A stretch of DNA of 64,000 nt from Conchocele bisecta (taxonomy: Eukaryota; Mollusca; Bivalvia; Lucinida; Thyasiridae): assembly GCA_029237695.1 (NCBI GenBank), contig CM055277.1, positions 42,318,242-42,382,241 on the forward strand. The letters run 5' to 3'. This document shows positions 1 to 14,240 of the stretch, in pieces (positions within the stretch are counted from its first letter, which is position 1; every line of letters starts with the position of its first letter). The translations under genes were made by a program, and so were the position numbers. A model generated the notes under the pieces. It saw nothing but the letters and a program-made list of their open reading frames with translations. It was not told where the DNA came from and ran no database searches.

Positions 1-160
1 ACGATTTTCAGATTCGTCCATTTATGAAAAGGGGGTGTTTTTGTTCTCAAAAATATCAAAATTACTTTCAAAAAGTGCAGATCCTGATGAGACGGGGCTC
101 ATCTGGATCTGCACTTTTTGCAAAAACCGATATAGCGGGATTTCGGGTTCAAAGGGTTAA
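1..160. mobile_element. piggyBac-like MITE, left end cut by window edge
   Basis: The segment ends in GGGTTCAAAGGGTTAA and carries the same interior as the copy at 54689-54925, including the GTGCAGATCC...GGATCTGCAC inverted core. Fuller copies start with TTAACCCTTTCAACCC, so the family has TTAA target duplications and CCCTTT-type ends, the signature of piggyBac-related MITEs. Confidence 0.75.
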
Positions 161-672
161 TGGCCTATTAACAAAGGGAGACAAATACTTTCTCAAATCA
201 GGCAGACTGCCTGATTTTCAGTAAAAAATTACTTAAATGTATATATGTCGGTCTATCACAATTGTCAATGGCGGGACCGCATACGCTTTAAGTAGCGGCG
301 GTAGCAGTTCTCTCTCCGCATCATGATCCACATCGATCTGGTGAAAATAAATTAAACTTTAATTTCTTTGGTAGCTAATTTGCCCAGAACTAACAAAATG
401 CTAAACGCAGATGCCTGAAGTGAATATATTTGAAGACAGTTATATATTGCCATAGACAAGTCAGAGGAAAAATAGTGTTTGAGTGAGCCCGAAACTAGGT
501 CATATTTTCCACGCCGTTAATTACCTTGTATGTCTGTATAGTCTTAACAGAAATGGGTGGATTGGGTAATGTTTTTTTTAATTGGTCCTTTACTGGGTCC
601 TATGACCTACGATCAAAATCAAAAAGCTTCATTAGTGACGAGTGAGCTGCGGTAGATGGTGACCCATACTCA

Positions 673-2994
<2,322 letters not shown>

Positions 2995-3042
2995 CGCCGG
3001 ACTTCTACCGCTACGTCACACTGTAACACAGGAACGTTATAG
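2995..3042 (-). promoter_or_regulatory. PRPF8 5' UTR / possible upstream splice acceptor
   Basis: Immediately upstream of the PRPF8 ATG the minus strand reads a short GC-rich leader preceded by TGTTACAG, which could be a splice acceptor for an untranslated first exon. No TATA box is obvious. Whether transcription starts here or further right cannot be settled from sequence alone. Confidence 0.3.
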
Positions 3043-3490
3043 TAGTGTTTCCCCCAGCCTGTTTAGCATGGCGCCGCAAACTTTATATTAGGTTTAGGAT
3101 AATATTTGTATCTCATTTATTGAAAGAAATCTGGCCAAAATTGTACATTTTATGGTCTTATTGCTTGTAAAAAGGCCGACTGTCGCACAATTTGACATGT
3201 AAAGGAGCCAGTATAGTGCTTCCGACTAGTGTTGATCCAGGTTATCCTACATATCTGCAGTCTTGCCAGATTCATATTTAGACATTTATTAATTTTATTG
3301 CAAACAGTGCAGACTCAGATCAGACTGCACAGATGTGCAGTCTGATCTGGGTCTACCCTGTGCGCAGTCTTAATTTTTTCACTATTCTAATTTGCACTAT
3401 TTAAGAATTAAACGCTAAAATAAACCATAGGACCAGATTTCTATAAATAGATATGCAAAGGGAAATAACAAACTACGATCCCGTATTGAT
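3043..3490. other. Gene-free stretch upstream of PRPF8
   Basis: No credible reading frame. Around 3300-3375 there is a short hairpin-like motif (CAGATCAGACTGCACAG and its complement) related to the GATCAG...CTGATC motifs in the repeats at 53440-53520 and 54078-54349. Otherwise featureless AT-rich DNA. Confidence 0.5.
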
Positions 3491-3990
3491 GTCTGGTCTC
3501 TCAACCACAATATCACAAAGTATGAACATCAATGCCTGACGGATATTTGCAATATTTTAGTGCACGAAATAGAAACCTTATACCGCAAATTTTTACCGTC
3601 ACAGCAATGTAGCAGTATCAAGGTGCATGATCACATGGTTACAACAACAATTACTGAAACATCCAGAAGCGCCTCCGATTCAAAGTACGTATTCTGCTAT
3701 ATTGTCCTTATTATGTAACGGATTTTAATGAAATATGATGCATCAAACACATCTCATTAAGCTGCAATTTGGTGGTCTCAGTACCTTGGCCCAAACTTCT
3801 GTCGTTTTTGCGAAGAATCGATTTCCGTGTTTACTGTCCATACTGACACGGAAATCAATTCTTCACAAAAATGATATAAGTATGTGCCGAAGTCCCAAGA
3901 CCACCAAATGCAGGACATGAAGACGCGTTTGCTGCGCCATATTTCATCAAAATATGTTGCATATTATGAAAATATCAAATAATATTCAGA
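3490..3990. repeat. Interspersed foldback repeat
   Basis: Positions about 3766-3836 and 3837-3912 are inverted copies of each other (both contain a TTTGGTGGTCT motif and GATTTCCGTGT). The right part, about 3855-3985, recurs at 51346-51475 with high similarity, and AAGGTGCATGATCAC near 3620 recurs at 5220-5255 and 51500-51525 in the other orientation. This is a dispersed foldback element of unknown class. Confidence 0.55.
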
Positions 3991-4785
3991 GGCAATCAAA
4001 AAATCCGAAAACCCAATTCAAATTTAAAGCCCTGCGTACCAAAACCCAATTATAACATCGAGCAATCAATTGGCTTGAAAATATATGCGTACTGATAATT
4101 TTACAAGGTCAGTTTTCAATAAAATTATTGAAAAATGCCAAGACGTCGATGGCAAAATCAGTCACAAAATCACTGCTAGCCTATCTGTCTTATTTGGTTA
4201 CAATAAGCGTCTATATCGATGATGCAACTTTACATATAATAAGCGTCTATGGATGTTTTATAAATAGGATACGCACGGTCACTATTTTTTAGCAGAATAC
4301 ACGGTGACAGTATTTGTGAAAAGCACTTCATATGAATTTCCGTTCGGTCGATTACGATTGATAATGGCGATTCCTTTTTGTAATTCGCCATTTAATATGC
4401 ACAGTGTTCGCAGGTGACGACGCGTATGTAATTGCTTTGAGATGTGACCGAAAAAATAAGGATATGGCAGACACGACCCTGGTCCGAAACGTTTTCATTC
4501 GGATATTACTTTGGATGTTATTGTTTAAGATTTGACAGACCGCTGTAAATATGTCTTCAACAAAACGTGTAGAAAAAAGATGCAAGCAAAGGCCCAATTA
4601 AACATAATTTCTAACTAGTTTTAACTAACACTTAAAAGATGTCGCATGCACGTATTCAATGTTTTGTGTAGCCATGATGATTGCACATTTTGATACCAGA
4701 ATTGGAAAATACCCTATTCAATTTTACACAATGGGGTAACGGTTGTAAGATACCCAATTGAAAAATGAAAATAACCAATTGAAAA

Positions 4786-5128
4786 CAAGAAATGCGTCTG
4801 TCGAACGCGGATGCCACCTGCAGCATATTTGAGAAACTGTGACAAAGTCGTTAACCGAAAAGTGTGACGGACGGATGGACGAACTTACATTTCGGACCTT
4901 AGGGGGTACTTGCTATATAAAATATCAAAGGAAATACCCCGTAAGACACAATAGGCTTACGGGGTACGGATTAAGTTCCATTGTGTTCTAACCCTAACCC
5001 ATTGTCTTAGGCCACGCCCCCTACCCCATAAGTACCCTAATGTGTGCCCGGACAGTCGGACGGACGGACGGACAGACAGTCCAAACACTATAAGCCACCC
5101 GTTTCTTCGAAACCCGGTGGCATAAAAA
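4786..5128. mobile_element. Helitron-like fragment (GCCACC...GGTGGC hairpin type)
   Basis: Contains GTTAACCGAAAAGTGTGACGG, runs of CGGACGGA, and ends in a hairpin formed around ACCCGTTTCTTCGAAACC. The same segments appear in the other orientation at 42095-42245 and in part at 57333-57560. Subterminal hairpins next to GGACGGAC tracts are characteristic of bivalve non-autonomous Helitron-like repeats; that classification is inferred. Confidence 0.5.
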
Positions 5129-5570
5129 TATCATGGAGTAAAAATACTCAATGAAGAAATCCTTATCTAGAGCCCTGAATATTTTTGTAGTGGGCGCGCT
5201 TTCAACACTTTCACACATTGTTGTAGTTGTGGTAACCACGTGATCATGCACCTTGAGTATAGAGCAACATGCCTATAAACCGGAAAACATGCAGCTAAAT
5301 TGATAAGTGTTAGATTGCTAATTGTGCTTTATAGGCAATAGGTTGTACTATATCCCTACACCAATAGGTTGTACTATATCCTACACCAGTCAAAGGTAAA
5401 AATTTGTATAACATTTACATTTCACACACTAAAAGGTTCCGGGGTTGGAACTCGTTCAGCCACGGAGTTTACATAGATCACAGTTTACCACCAGTTGGAG
5501 TCTGAATTTAAATGCCGTAAAACACAGGGAAGTGCATTTCGAAGAGCTCAAAAATAGGACAACACCCTAG

Positions 5571-5845
5571 TTGCGAACAGTAACTCTTGCAATCTACTCC
5601 TGTACTGTCCGTATTTTATGGACGGTACGAGAGTCGATTGCAAGAGTTACCTTCGCAACTAGACAACCCCCCAACCCCCGTTCCCCAAATGCTGGATCCA
5701 TCCCTGCTTCCGGTCAAACTTTTGCTTCGAAAAATGGAAAATATAACACAATCTGTTTTAAAGTCACTCTTTTTATTAAATTTCCGAGCATGTGGTCGAA
5801 GAAAGTTTAATAAAAAAAGAGTGACTTTAAAACAATGTGTATTAA
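5571..5845. repeat. Two short palindromic hairpins
   Basis: At about 5577-5655 the words GAACAGTAACTCTTGCAAT and its complement flank a TACTGTCCGTATTTTATGG core. At about 5747-5840 a TTTTAAAGTCACTCTTTTT arm is followed 25 bases later by its complement. The open frames here are only readings through the hairpins. Confidence 0.5.
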
Positions 5846-5929
5846 ATGTGCTTCCCTTCGGAATTATTGGAAATTATTATAAGACAATCAGCAGACAAAA
5901 AAAATTTAACTTGTAAGAGTTGAACAAGA

Positions 5930-6340
5930 GTGCACAATATACGCCCGTCAAGGCAAGTCAACAAGGGGAGATAACTCATCTTGACGTGATAAACATGTAA
6001 ACCAAATTTGGTTACGATCTGTCAAGTAGAACTCGGCTTATTGCGTGGACAAGGATACAGAGTGCGAAAATTAACAAGAGCTGTAGGAGAACAGCATAGA
6101 TCGACTACGAGGGTTGTCGATGTACACATAGCTTGACAAAGAAGGTGGCTGCGGCCTACATAAAAACCTTAACCAAGGTTGACTAAAAACATTAACCAAG
6201 GGAAACTAGAAATGTGGCCTGTCGGCACACAAATACCACCACTGGCAGCCAAAGAAAACGAGGCATTTTTGATCATAAGCCATTTAGCCGAGCGTTAAGG
6301 TTTTAAACGCATCAAGTCTGTGACCTTGACCCTGGGCATA
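5930..6340. mobile_element. Left flank of the composite Helitron-like block
   Basis: Contains CAAGGGGAGATAAC, GATAAACATGTAAACC, CCAAATTTGGTTACGATC and GTGGACAAGGATACAG. The same ordered words recur at 9690-9870 and 15570-15700. They therefore bracket the tandem arrays and mark end or subterminal sequence of one repeat family. Confidence 0.5.
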
Positions 6341-7580
6341 GTGTGATAATACATGCATCGGTGTAGAAGATATAGAGCGGAAGGGAATTTCAATAGGTTT
6401 GACCTTTGACCTTCAACTATGACCTTGACCTTGGACGTAGGTGCGTGGTTATTGATCGAGACACACCTTCTCATCCTGAGAAACATTTGTGCCAAGGCAT
6501 TTGATAATCCATGCATCGGTGTAGAAGATATAGAGCGGAAGGGAATTTCAATAGGTTTGACCTTTGACCTTCAACTGTGACCTGACCTTGGACGTAGGTG
6601 CGTGGTTATTGATTGCGACACACCTTCTCATCATGAGAAACATCTGTGCCAAGCCATTTGATAATCCATGCATCGGTGTAGAAGATATAGAGCGGAGGGG
6701 GGGAATTTCAATAGGTTTGACCTTTGACCTTCAACTGTGACCTTGGACGTAGGTGCGTGGTTAGCAATTTGATAATCCATGCATCAGTGTAGAAGATATA
6801 GAGCGGAAGGGAATTTCAATAGGTTTGACCTTTGACCTTCAACTGTGACCTTGACCTTGGACGTAGGTGCGTGGTTATTGATCGCGACACACCTTCTCAT
6901 CGTGAGAAACATTTGTGCCAAGCCATTTGGAATTTCAATATTTTTTACCTTTGAGCTTCAACTGTGACCTTGACCTTGGATGTAGGTGCGTGGTTATTGA
7001 TCGCGACACACCTTCTCATCCTGAGAAACATTTGTGCCAAGGCATTTGATAATCCATGCATCGGTGTAGAAGATATAGAGCGGAAGGGAATTTCAATAGG
7101 TTTGACCTTTGACCTTCAACTGTGACCTTGACCTTGGACGTAGGTGCGTGGTTATTGATTGCGACACACCTTCTCAACATGAGAAACATCTGTGCCAAGC
7201 CATTTGATAATCCATGCATCGGTGTAGAAGATATAGAGCGGAAGGGAATTTCAATAGGTTTGACCTTTGACCTTCAACTGTGACCTTGAACGTAGGTGCG
7301 TGGTTAGCAATTTGATAATCCATGCATCAGTGTAGAAGATATAGAGCGGAAGGGAATTTCAATAGGTTTGACCTTTGACCTTCAACTGTGACCTTGACCT
7401 TGGACGTAGGTGCGTGGTTATTGATCGCGACACACCTTCTCATCATGAGAAACATTTGTGCCAAGCCATTTGATAATCCATGCATCGGTGTAGAAGATAT
7501 AGCGGAAGGGAATTTCAATAGGTTTGACCTTTGACCTTCAACAGTGACCTTGACCTTGGACGTAGATGCGTGGTTTTCCA
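6340..7580. repeat. Tandem array, ~158-bp monomer with ~545-bp higher-order period
   Basis: The landmark CATGCATCGG/CATGCATCAG occurs at 6352, 6510, 6668, 6779, 7056, 7213, 7321 and 7479. Complete spacings are 157-158 bp; shorter 108-111 bp steps are deleted monomers. The pattern repeats: 6510 to 7056, 6668 to 7213 and 6779 to 7321 are 546, 545 and 542 bp. Monomers carry TTTGACCTTTGACCTTC and GTGACCTTGACCTTGG. Open frames here are shadows. Confidence 0.88.
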
Positions 7581-9625
7581 AGTATGGTTGCTGTAGGCCC
7601 AGTAGTATTCCATATACAAGCTTGAGAAAAAAACGTAACCAAGGGGAGATAACTAAGTAATCCAAGGATAAAAGTAGGTGAAGGTCAAATATAGGTCAGG
7701 GATTATTGATGTACATCACTAGGAGATGAAGTTGTCCAAGTATGGTTGATGTAGGCCCAGAAGTATTCCATATACAAGCTTGACTATAAACATTAACCAA
7801 GTAATTGAAGGTTAAATGTAGGTGAAGGTAAAATACAGGTCAGGGGTTATTGATGTACATCCCTATGAGAAAAAGTTATCCAAGTATGGTGTCTGTATGC
7901 ACAATAGTATTCCATCTACAAGCTTGACTAAAAACCTTAACCAAGGGGAATTAAGTAAGTAATTTAAGGTTAAATGTAGGTCAAGGTCAAATATAGGTCA
8001 GGGGTTGTTGATGTACATCACTAGGAGATGAAGATGTCCAAGTATGGTTGGTGTAGGGCCATGAGTATTCCATCTACAAGCTTGACTAAAAACCTTAACC
8101 AAAGAGAATTAAGTAAGTAATTCAAGAGGAAATGTAGGTCAAGGTCAAATATAGATCAGGGGTTATTGATGTACATCACTATGAGAAAAGGTTGTCCAAT
8201 TATGGTGTATGTATGCACAATAGTATTCCATGTACAAGCTTGAGTAAAAACCTTAACCAAGGGGAATTAAGTAAGTAATTCAAGGTTAAATGTAGGTCAA
8301 GGTCAAAAATAGGTGAGGGGTTGTTGATGTACATCACTAGGAGATGAAGTTGTCCAAGTATGGTTGGTGTAGGGCCAGGAGTATTCCATCTACAAGCTTG
8401 ACTAAAAACGTTAACCAAGGGGAATTAAGTAATTCAAGAGGAAATGTAGGTGAAGGTCAAATATAGATCAGGGGTTGTTGATGTACATCACTAGGAGATG
8501 AAGTTGTCCAAGTATGGTGGGTGTAGGGCCAGTAGTATTCCATATAGAAGGTTGACTAAAAACCTTAACCAAAAGGAATTAAGTAAGTAATTGAAGAGGA
8601 AATGTAGGTGAAGGTCAAATATAGATCAGGGGTTATTGATGTACATACCTATGAGAAAAGGTTGTCGAAGTATGGTGTCTGGATGCACAATAGTATTCAA
8701 TGTACAAGCTTGAAAAAAAACCTTAACCAAGGTTGACTAAAAACCTTAACCAAGGGGAATTAAGTAAGTAATTCAAGAGGAAATGTAGGTCAAGGTCAAA
8801 TATAGATCAGGGGTTATTGATGTACATCACTAGGAGATGAAGTTGTACAAGTATGGTGGGTGTAGGGCCAGTAGTATTGCATATACAAACTTGACTAAAA
8901 ACCTTAACCAAGGTTGACTAAAAACCTTAACCAAAGGGAATTAACCAAGTAATTTAAGAGGAAATGTAGGTCAAGGTGAAATATAGATCAGGGGTTGTTG
9001 ATGTACATCACTAGGAGATGAAGTTGTCCAAGTATGGTGGGTGTAGGGCCAGTAGTATTCCATATAGAATGTTGACTAAAAACCTTAACCAAAAGGAATT
9101 AAGTAAGTAATTGAAGAGGAAATGTAGGTGAAGGTCAAATATAGATCAGGGGTTATTGATGTACATACCTATGAGAAAAGGTTGTCGAAGTATGGTGTCT
9201 GGATGCACAATAGTATTCAATGTACAAGCTTGAAAAAAAAACTTAACCAAGGTTGACTAAAAACCTTAACCAAGGGGAATTAAGTAAGTAATTCAAGAGG
9301 AAATGTAGGTCAAGGTCAAATATAGATCAGGGGTTATTGATGTGCATCACTAGGAGATAAAGTTGTCCAAGTATGGTGGGTGTAGGGCCAGTAGTATTGC
9401 ATATACAAACTTGACTAAAAACCTTAACCAAGGTTGACTAAAAACCTTAACCAAGGGGAATTAACCAAGTAATTCAAAAGGAAATGTAGGTGAAGGTCAA
9501 ATATAGATCAGGGGTTATTGATGTACATCACTAGGAGATGAAGTTGTCCAAGTATGGTGGGTGTAGGGCCAGTAGTATTCCATATACAAGCTTGACTAAA
9601 AACCTTAACCAAGGCGTGACGTGAC
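7570..9625. repeat. Tandem array, ~157-180-bp monomer with ~520-bp higher-order period
   Basis: The landmark CCAAGTATGG (with variants) occurs at about 7577, 7737, 7879, 8038, 8195, 8352, 8507, 8668, 8848, 9028, 9188, 9368 and 9548. From 8507 on, positions three monomers apart differ by 520-521 bp, so the right half has amplified a trimer. Shared words include CTTGACTAAAAACCTTAACC and GATGTACATCACTAGGAG. Confidence 0.88.
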
Positions 9626-9689
9626 GGTGACGCCGACGCCGGGGTGACAACATAAGCTCTACTTATTCTTCGAATAGTCGAGCTAAAAA

Positions 9690-10887
9690 TGGCTGCCAAG
9701 GCGAGATAAGTTTCGGAAAATTTTCAAAATCAATAGGCTTCTTTGTCTTGCCATGATAAACATGTATACCGAATTTGGTTTCGATCGGTGAAGTCGAACT
9801 TGAGTTATTGCGTGGACAAGGATACAGTGCGAACAAGAGTGCTGCAAGTCACAAAAAACGCCCGTCGAATATGGGCCAGACAGCGAAGATGCAGAAATGT
9901 GAAGCTGTCACCAAGGCAAGAAACATTAATGAGAATTTGAAAGTCTAGCATTATTTCTTCATCTCATTGTGCTAAACATGTATACTATCGGTAATTTAGG
10001 CAGAGATAGAAAAGCAGAGATAGAAAAGTAGAGTGTAAAATAGAAATGATAGGGAATTGGATACAATAATGTAGAAAAAATGGCTAAGTTAAAAAGGTTT
10101 TCGGCATAAAAACACCAAGGTGCACATCTTCAATATGTGTAGAAGACGTGTGTATAGTTTCAGAACGATCGGCTGAAAGGTTTCGGAGGAGTTGTGTACA
10201 CAAACTCTGTACCATATATAGAATTATATAGAAAAAATGGCTAAGTTAAAAAGGTGATATTTTTGTTACAAAATATTTTTTCCGCATTAAAACACCAAGG
10301 TGCATATCTTCAATATGTGTAGAAGACGTATGTATAGTTTCAGAACGATCGACTCAACAGTTTCGGAGGAGTTGTGTACACAAACTCTGTACCGTATATA
10401 GAATTGTACAGAAAAATGAAGAAAAAAGAAACGAGGCAAAGCCACGAAGGCCAGGTTTTTTCCAAGCATAGACACTTGGATAACATAATTATACCCACTT
10501 TTTGTAGACTAGATGGCCGTGGCCTGCATGTCGCGCCTTGGAGCGAGGTAACGAAAAAACTTTAACCGGACACGGACTGACGTATGCCAAAATGCATAAA
10601 ATGCGCTTTCCGCAAGCGGGTGCGACAATGATGATAAACACCCATGTGAAGTATCAAGGTAATGGGTGAAGCAGTTGCAGAGATACAGTACACGAAAAAA
10701 CTTCAACAAAAAAATTCAAAGTAATTTGACCTTGACATTGTGCACAGGGGCCGCACGGTTGGGGGTTAGAATGAAAATATGGATGATGATAAACACCCAT
10801 GTGAAGTTTCAAGGTAATGGGCGAAGCAGTTGCAGAGATATAGTATAACGAAAAAGTTTTAACCAAAAAACTTTAACCAGACGTACG
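9690..10887. repeat. Helitron-like inter-array block, copy 1
   Basis: From 10077 to 10885 the sequence (AAAATGGCTAAGTTAAAAAGG, AATATGTGTAGAAGACG, GAGGAGTTGTGTACAC, GCATAGACACTTGGATAAC, TGATGATAAACACCCATGTG) is repeated almost in order at 14285-14980 and partly at 15325-15480. A ~159-bp subunit is itself duplicated at 10077 and 10236. No coding potential. Confidence 0.7.
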
Positions 10888-13447
10888 CAGGGTTGGCAAT
10901 TTCCCGGGAAATAAGAGTATTTCCCAGGACGGCGGGAAATACCGGGAAATACTGGGAAATACCGGGAAATATGAATCTTGGTGGTATTTTTCATTCCAAA
11001 ATGTCAAGATGAGTCTCTATATTCCCCTATATCAACTATGGTTTATATCTGTGTAGACTCATAAGCCTATAGGTAAAACATTCTGCAATAAAAAAAGAAA
11101 TAATAAGTTTATTTAGAGAAAAAAAACATAATTATTTTCTAGACAATTTTCTTCCCTATATACAAGTCTATGTAGTATTTGCCAAATGTCTATTTTATTG
11201 TATATGAGAACACCCCTCATTACTATAGTAACCTGCCACTAATAAAAGCTGCTTTTGGAATTTTGAGAAAAGCCCTGTTGATAACAGGGATAATCCATGT
11301 ACAGTGTAAGTGTAATTGTTTTACAACTTGACATGACCATATACAGACCACCTGGGTTCTTATTATACAGTATGACACAAAAGGTGTGAGAGAAGGCTGA
11401 CAATTAACAGCCTGTTGTCATAGTCTGATATGGTTTATTAAAGTATATTAAAGTCTCATCAATGTACATGCAAATAAGTAGACATTAGTAGGCTTTTGGC
11501 TAATTATAACGATTTTAGGTACTGTATCTCATACGTACCATCGTGGCCCATAGTCTTCACGTTAAATAAATGTCATAATAATAATGCAAACTAGAAAACG
11601 TCGATGGCGCGCCATCGCAATATACCCACTTTCCCCAAATGCTAAGTCCGAAAGGGGGAGTTAATCCATGATGGAGGGTCGGATAAAAAATCCGAATTCA
11701 CTTTGCGCATCAGCACATCAAAACGAAGCTACGAACCAAATATCAGACGAACCAAATTTTGCGACCTACGAGGAAAAATAGTGAAATTCCAAGTCCGAAA
11801 GGGGGAGATAATCCATGATGGAAGGTCGGATCAAAAATTCGAATTCACTTTGCGCATCATAACGAAGCTACATATGAAATATCAGAAATGTAGGTATTAA
11901 GGTGAGAAAGTTTTTCGACTTACAATGAAAAATAGGGAAATTCTGAGTCCGAAAGGGGGAGATAATCCATGATGGAGGGTCGGATGAAAAATCCGAATTC
12001 ACTTTGCGCATCTGCACATGATAACGAAGCTACATAGCAAATATCAGGCGCGTAGGCATGAAGGTGAAAAAGTTTTTCGAGTTACAAGGAAAAAATGGGA
12101 AATTCTGAGTCCGAAAGGGGGAGATAATCCATGATGGAGGGTCGGATGAAAAATCCGAATTCACTTTGCGCATGTGCACATGATAACGAAGCTACATAGC
12201 AAATATGAGGCGCGTAGGTATGAAGGTGAAAAAGTTTTTCGAGTTACAAGGAAAAAATGGGAAATTCTTGAGTCCGAAAGGGGGAGATAATCCATGATGG
12301 AGGGTCGGATGAAAAATCCGAATTCACTTTGCGCATCTGCACATGATAACGAAGCTACATAGCAAATATGAGCGCGTAGGTATGAAGGTGAAAAAGTTTT
12401 TCGAGTTACAAGGAAAAAATGTGAAATTCTGAGTCCGAAAGGGGGAGATAATCCATGATGGAGGGTCGGATGAAAAATCCGAATTCACTTTGCGCATCTG
12501 CACATGATAACGAAGCTACATAGCAAATATGAGGCGCATAGGTATGAAGGTGAAAAAGTTTTTCGAGTTACAAGGAAAAAATGTGAAATTCTGAGTCCGA
12601 AAGGGGGAGATAATCCATGATGGAGGGTCGGATGAAAAATCCGAATTCACTTTGCGCATCTGCACATGATAACGAAGCTACATACCAAATATCAGCGGGT
12701 AGTAAATGACGGTGAAAAAGTTCTTTGAGTACAATACCAAATATCAGGCGCGTAGGTATGAAGGTGAAAAAGTTTTTCGAGTTACAAGAAACGTGACGGA
12801 CGTACAGACGGACGGATGGACGTACGGACGTACGGACGGACGGACGGACACCCGTGACGAAAACAATATACCCATTTTTTTTAAAAAAGTGGGTATAATA
12901 AGTAATACAAATGCAAATCATAAAACAACAGTACATTGTCAGTCATATAAGACTTGTAAGAGACTATGTGTATGCACATCATGCATGCTAAGATTATTTA
13001 TTCTCATTTCTTGATACTGAATATTAGTGTGGGAGAAGGTTGACAATTAACAGCCTGTTGTCTAAACATAGTCTGATCATGATGACGTTATCCTTGTGAA
13101 TTGTAATTAGGAGACACTCAGATGCTTCCTAAAAAATGAAAAAGTAATTTACAAAAAAATAATACAACCAAAATATAAATGTCATGGTTGCCAAATATTC
13201 CACCTGATGAGTACCCCTAGTTGGGAATGAAACAGATCTATACATTGTAATTAACCCCTATATCTAATTATTAAGTTGTTGATTGTTTAATTAACTATTA
13301 CTGAGCTTAAAACTTAATTTAAATAACTTTAATTATCAAATAATAACATCAAAATTCATATTTCCCGGTATTTCCCGGTATTTCCCACTTTGGGGAGTAT
13401 TTCCCGGGCCGGTATTTCCCGCCCCCGGTATTTCCCGGCCAACCCTG
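10888..13447. mobile_element. 2,560-bp non-autonomous hAT-like element with 8-bp target duplication
   Basis: Both ends are inverted: CAGGGTTGGCAATTTCCC at 10888 and GGCCAACCCTG ending at 13447, followed inward by multiple TTTCCCGGTA / ACCGGGAAA words. The flanks are GACGTACG at 10880-10887 and 13448-13455, an exact 8-bp duplication as hAT elements make. The same host repeat without the insertion, ...AACCAGACGTACGTTAAA..., is present at about 14968-14986. No hAT transposase frame is visible, so the element is non-autonomous; it carries its own nested tandem array. Confidence 0.88.
11600..12900. repeat. Tandem array, ~162-bp monomer, nested inside the hAT-like element
   Basis: TCCGAAAGGGGGAGATAATCC-type monomers start at 11647, 11794, 11948, 12110, 12273, 12434 and 12596 (steps 147-163 bp). 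The array is followed by GACGGACGTACGGACGG-type runs and a hairpin of ATACCCA(T)n / (A)nGTGGGTAT at about 12868-12898; a related ATACCCACTTT word sits at 11620. This resembles a Helitron-like unit that jumped into the hAT-like element. Confidence 0.8.
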
Positions 13448-13455
13448 GACGTACG

Positions 13456-14240
13456 TTAAAAAGTTAACGTTGAAAATGGCTAAGTCAATTACGTAGAAAT
13501 AATAGGTGAAGGTAAAAAAATGGTCACATGTTGGATAGTTGTATGTGGTAGGCACCCCTTGGTTATGAAGCTGTGAAAGTTTGGTGGTCCTAGGTGGTAC
13601 AGTACCAAAGAAATGGACTTAAACACGAAAACTTAACATTGTAAACGCGAAAATTTAACATTGAAAATGGCTAAGTCGACTGCGCGGACAAAATGGGTCA
13701 AGTTAAACAAAAAGTAACATGTTGGATAGTGATATGTGGTGGACACCCCTTGATTATGAAGCTGTGAAAGTTTGGTGGTCCTAGGTGGTACAGTACCAAA
13801 GAAATGGACTTAAACACGAAAACTTAACATTGTAAACGCGAAAATTTAACATTGAAAATGGCTAAGTCGACTGCGCGGAAAAAATGGGTCAAGTTAAAAA
13901 AAAAGTAACATGTTGGATAGTGATATGTGGTGGGCACCCCTTGATTATGAAGCTGTGAAAGTTTGGTGGTCCTAGGTGGTACAGTACCAAAGAAATGGAC
14001 TTAAACACGAAAACTTAACATTGTAAACGCGAAAACTTAACATTGAAAATGGCTAAGTCGACTACGCGGAAAAAATGGGTCAAGATAAAAAAAAAGTAAC
14101 ATGTTGGATAGTGATATGTGGTGGGCACCCCTTGATTATGAAGCTGTGAAAGTTTGGTGGTCCTAGGTGGTACAGTAACAAAGAAATGGACTCAAACACA
14201 AAAACTTAACATTGATTGTGGACGCCGCCCGCCCGCCCGG
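13456..14240. repeat. Tandem array, 191-bp monomer
   Basis: GAAAATGGCTAAGTC lies at steps of 190, 191 and 191 bp (13479, 13669, 13860, 14051 for the GGC). Monomers include TGGTGGTCCTAGGTGGTACAG and AACTTAACATTG. Two more monomers follow in the second block at 14999 and 15190. Confidence 0.85.

Noticed and set aside
5021..5251. 76-codon minus-strand frame with VRPSVRPTVRAH
   Set aside because: Typical translation of GGACGGACGGAC repeats in a Helitron-like fragment.
6295..7665. Open frames of 67-112 codons on the minus strand with repeated NNHAPTSKVKVTVEGQR wording
   Set aside because: They are the same tandem monomer translated repeatedly; frames break at every length change. Not a protein repeat gene.
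12706..13014. 102-codon frame with TDGWTYGRTDGRTD repeats
   Set aside because: Translation of GGACGGACG runs at a Helitron-like end, a common false ORF in mollusc genomes.
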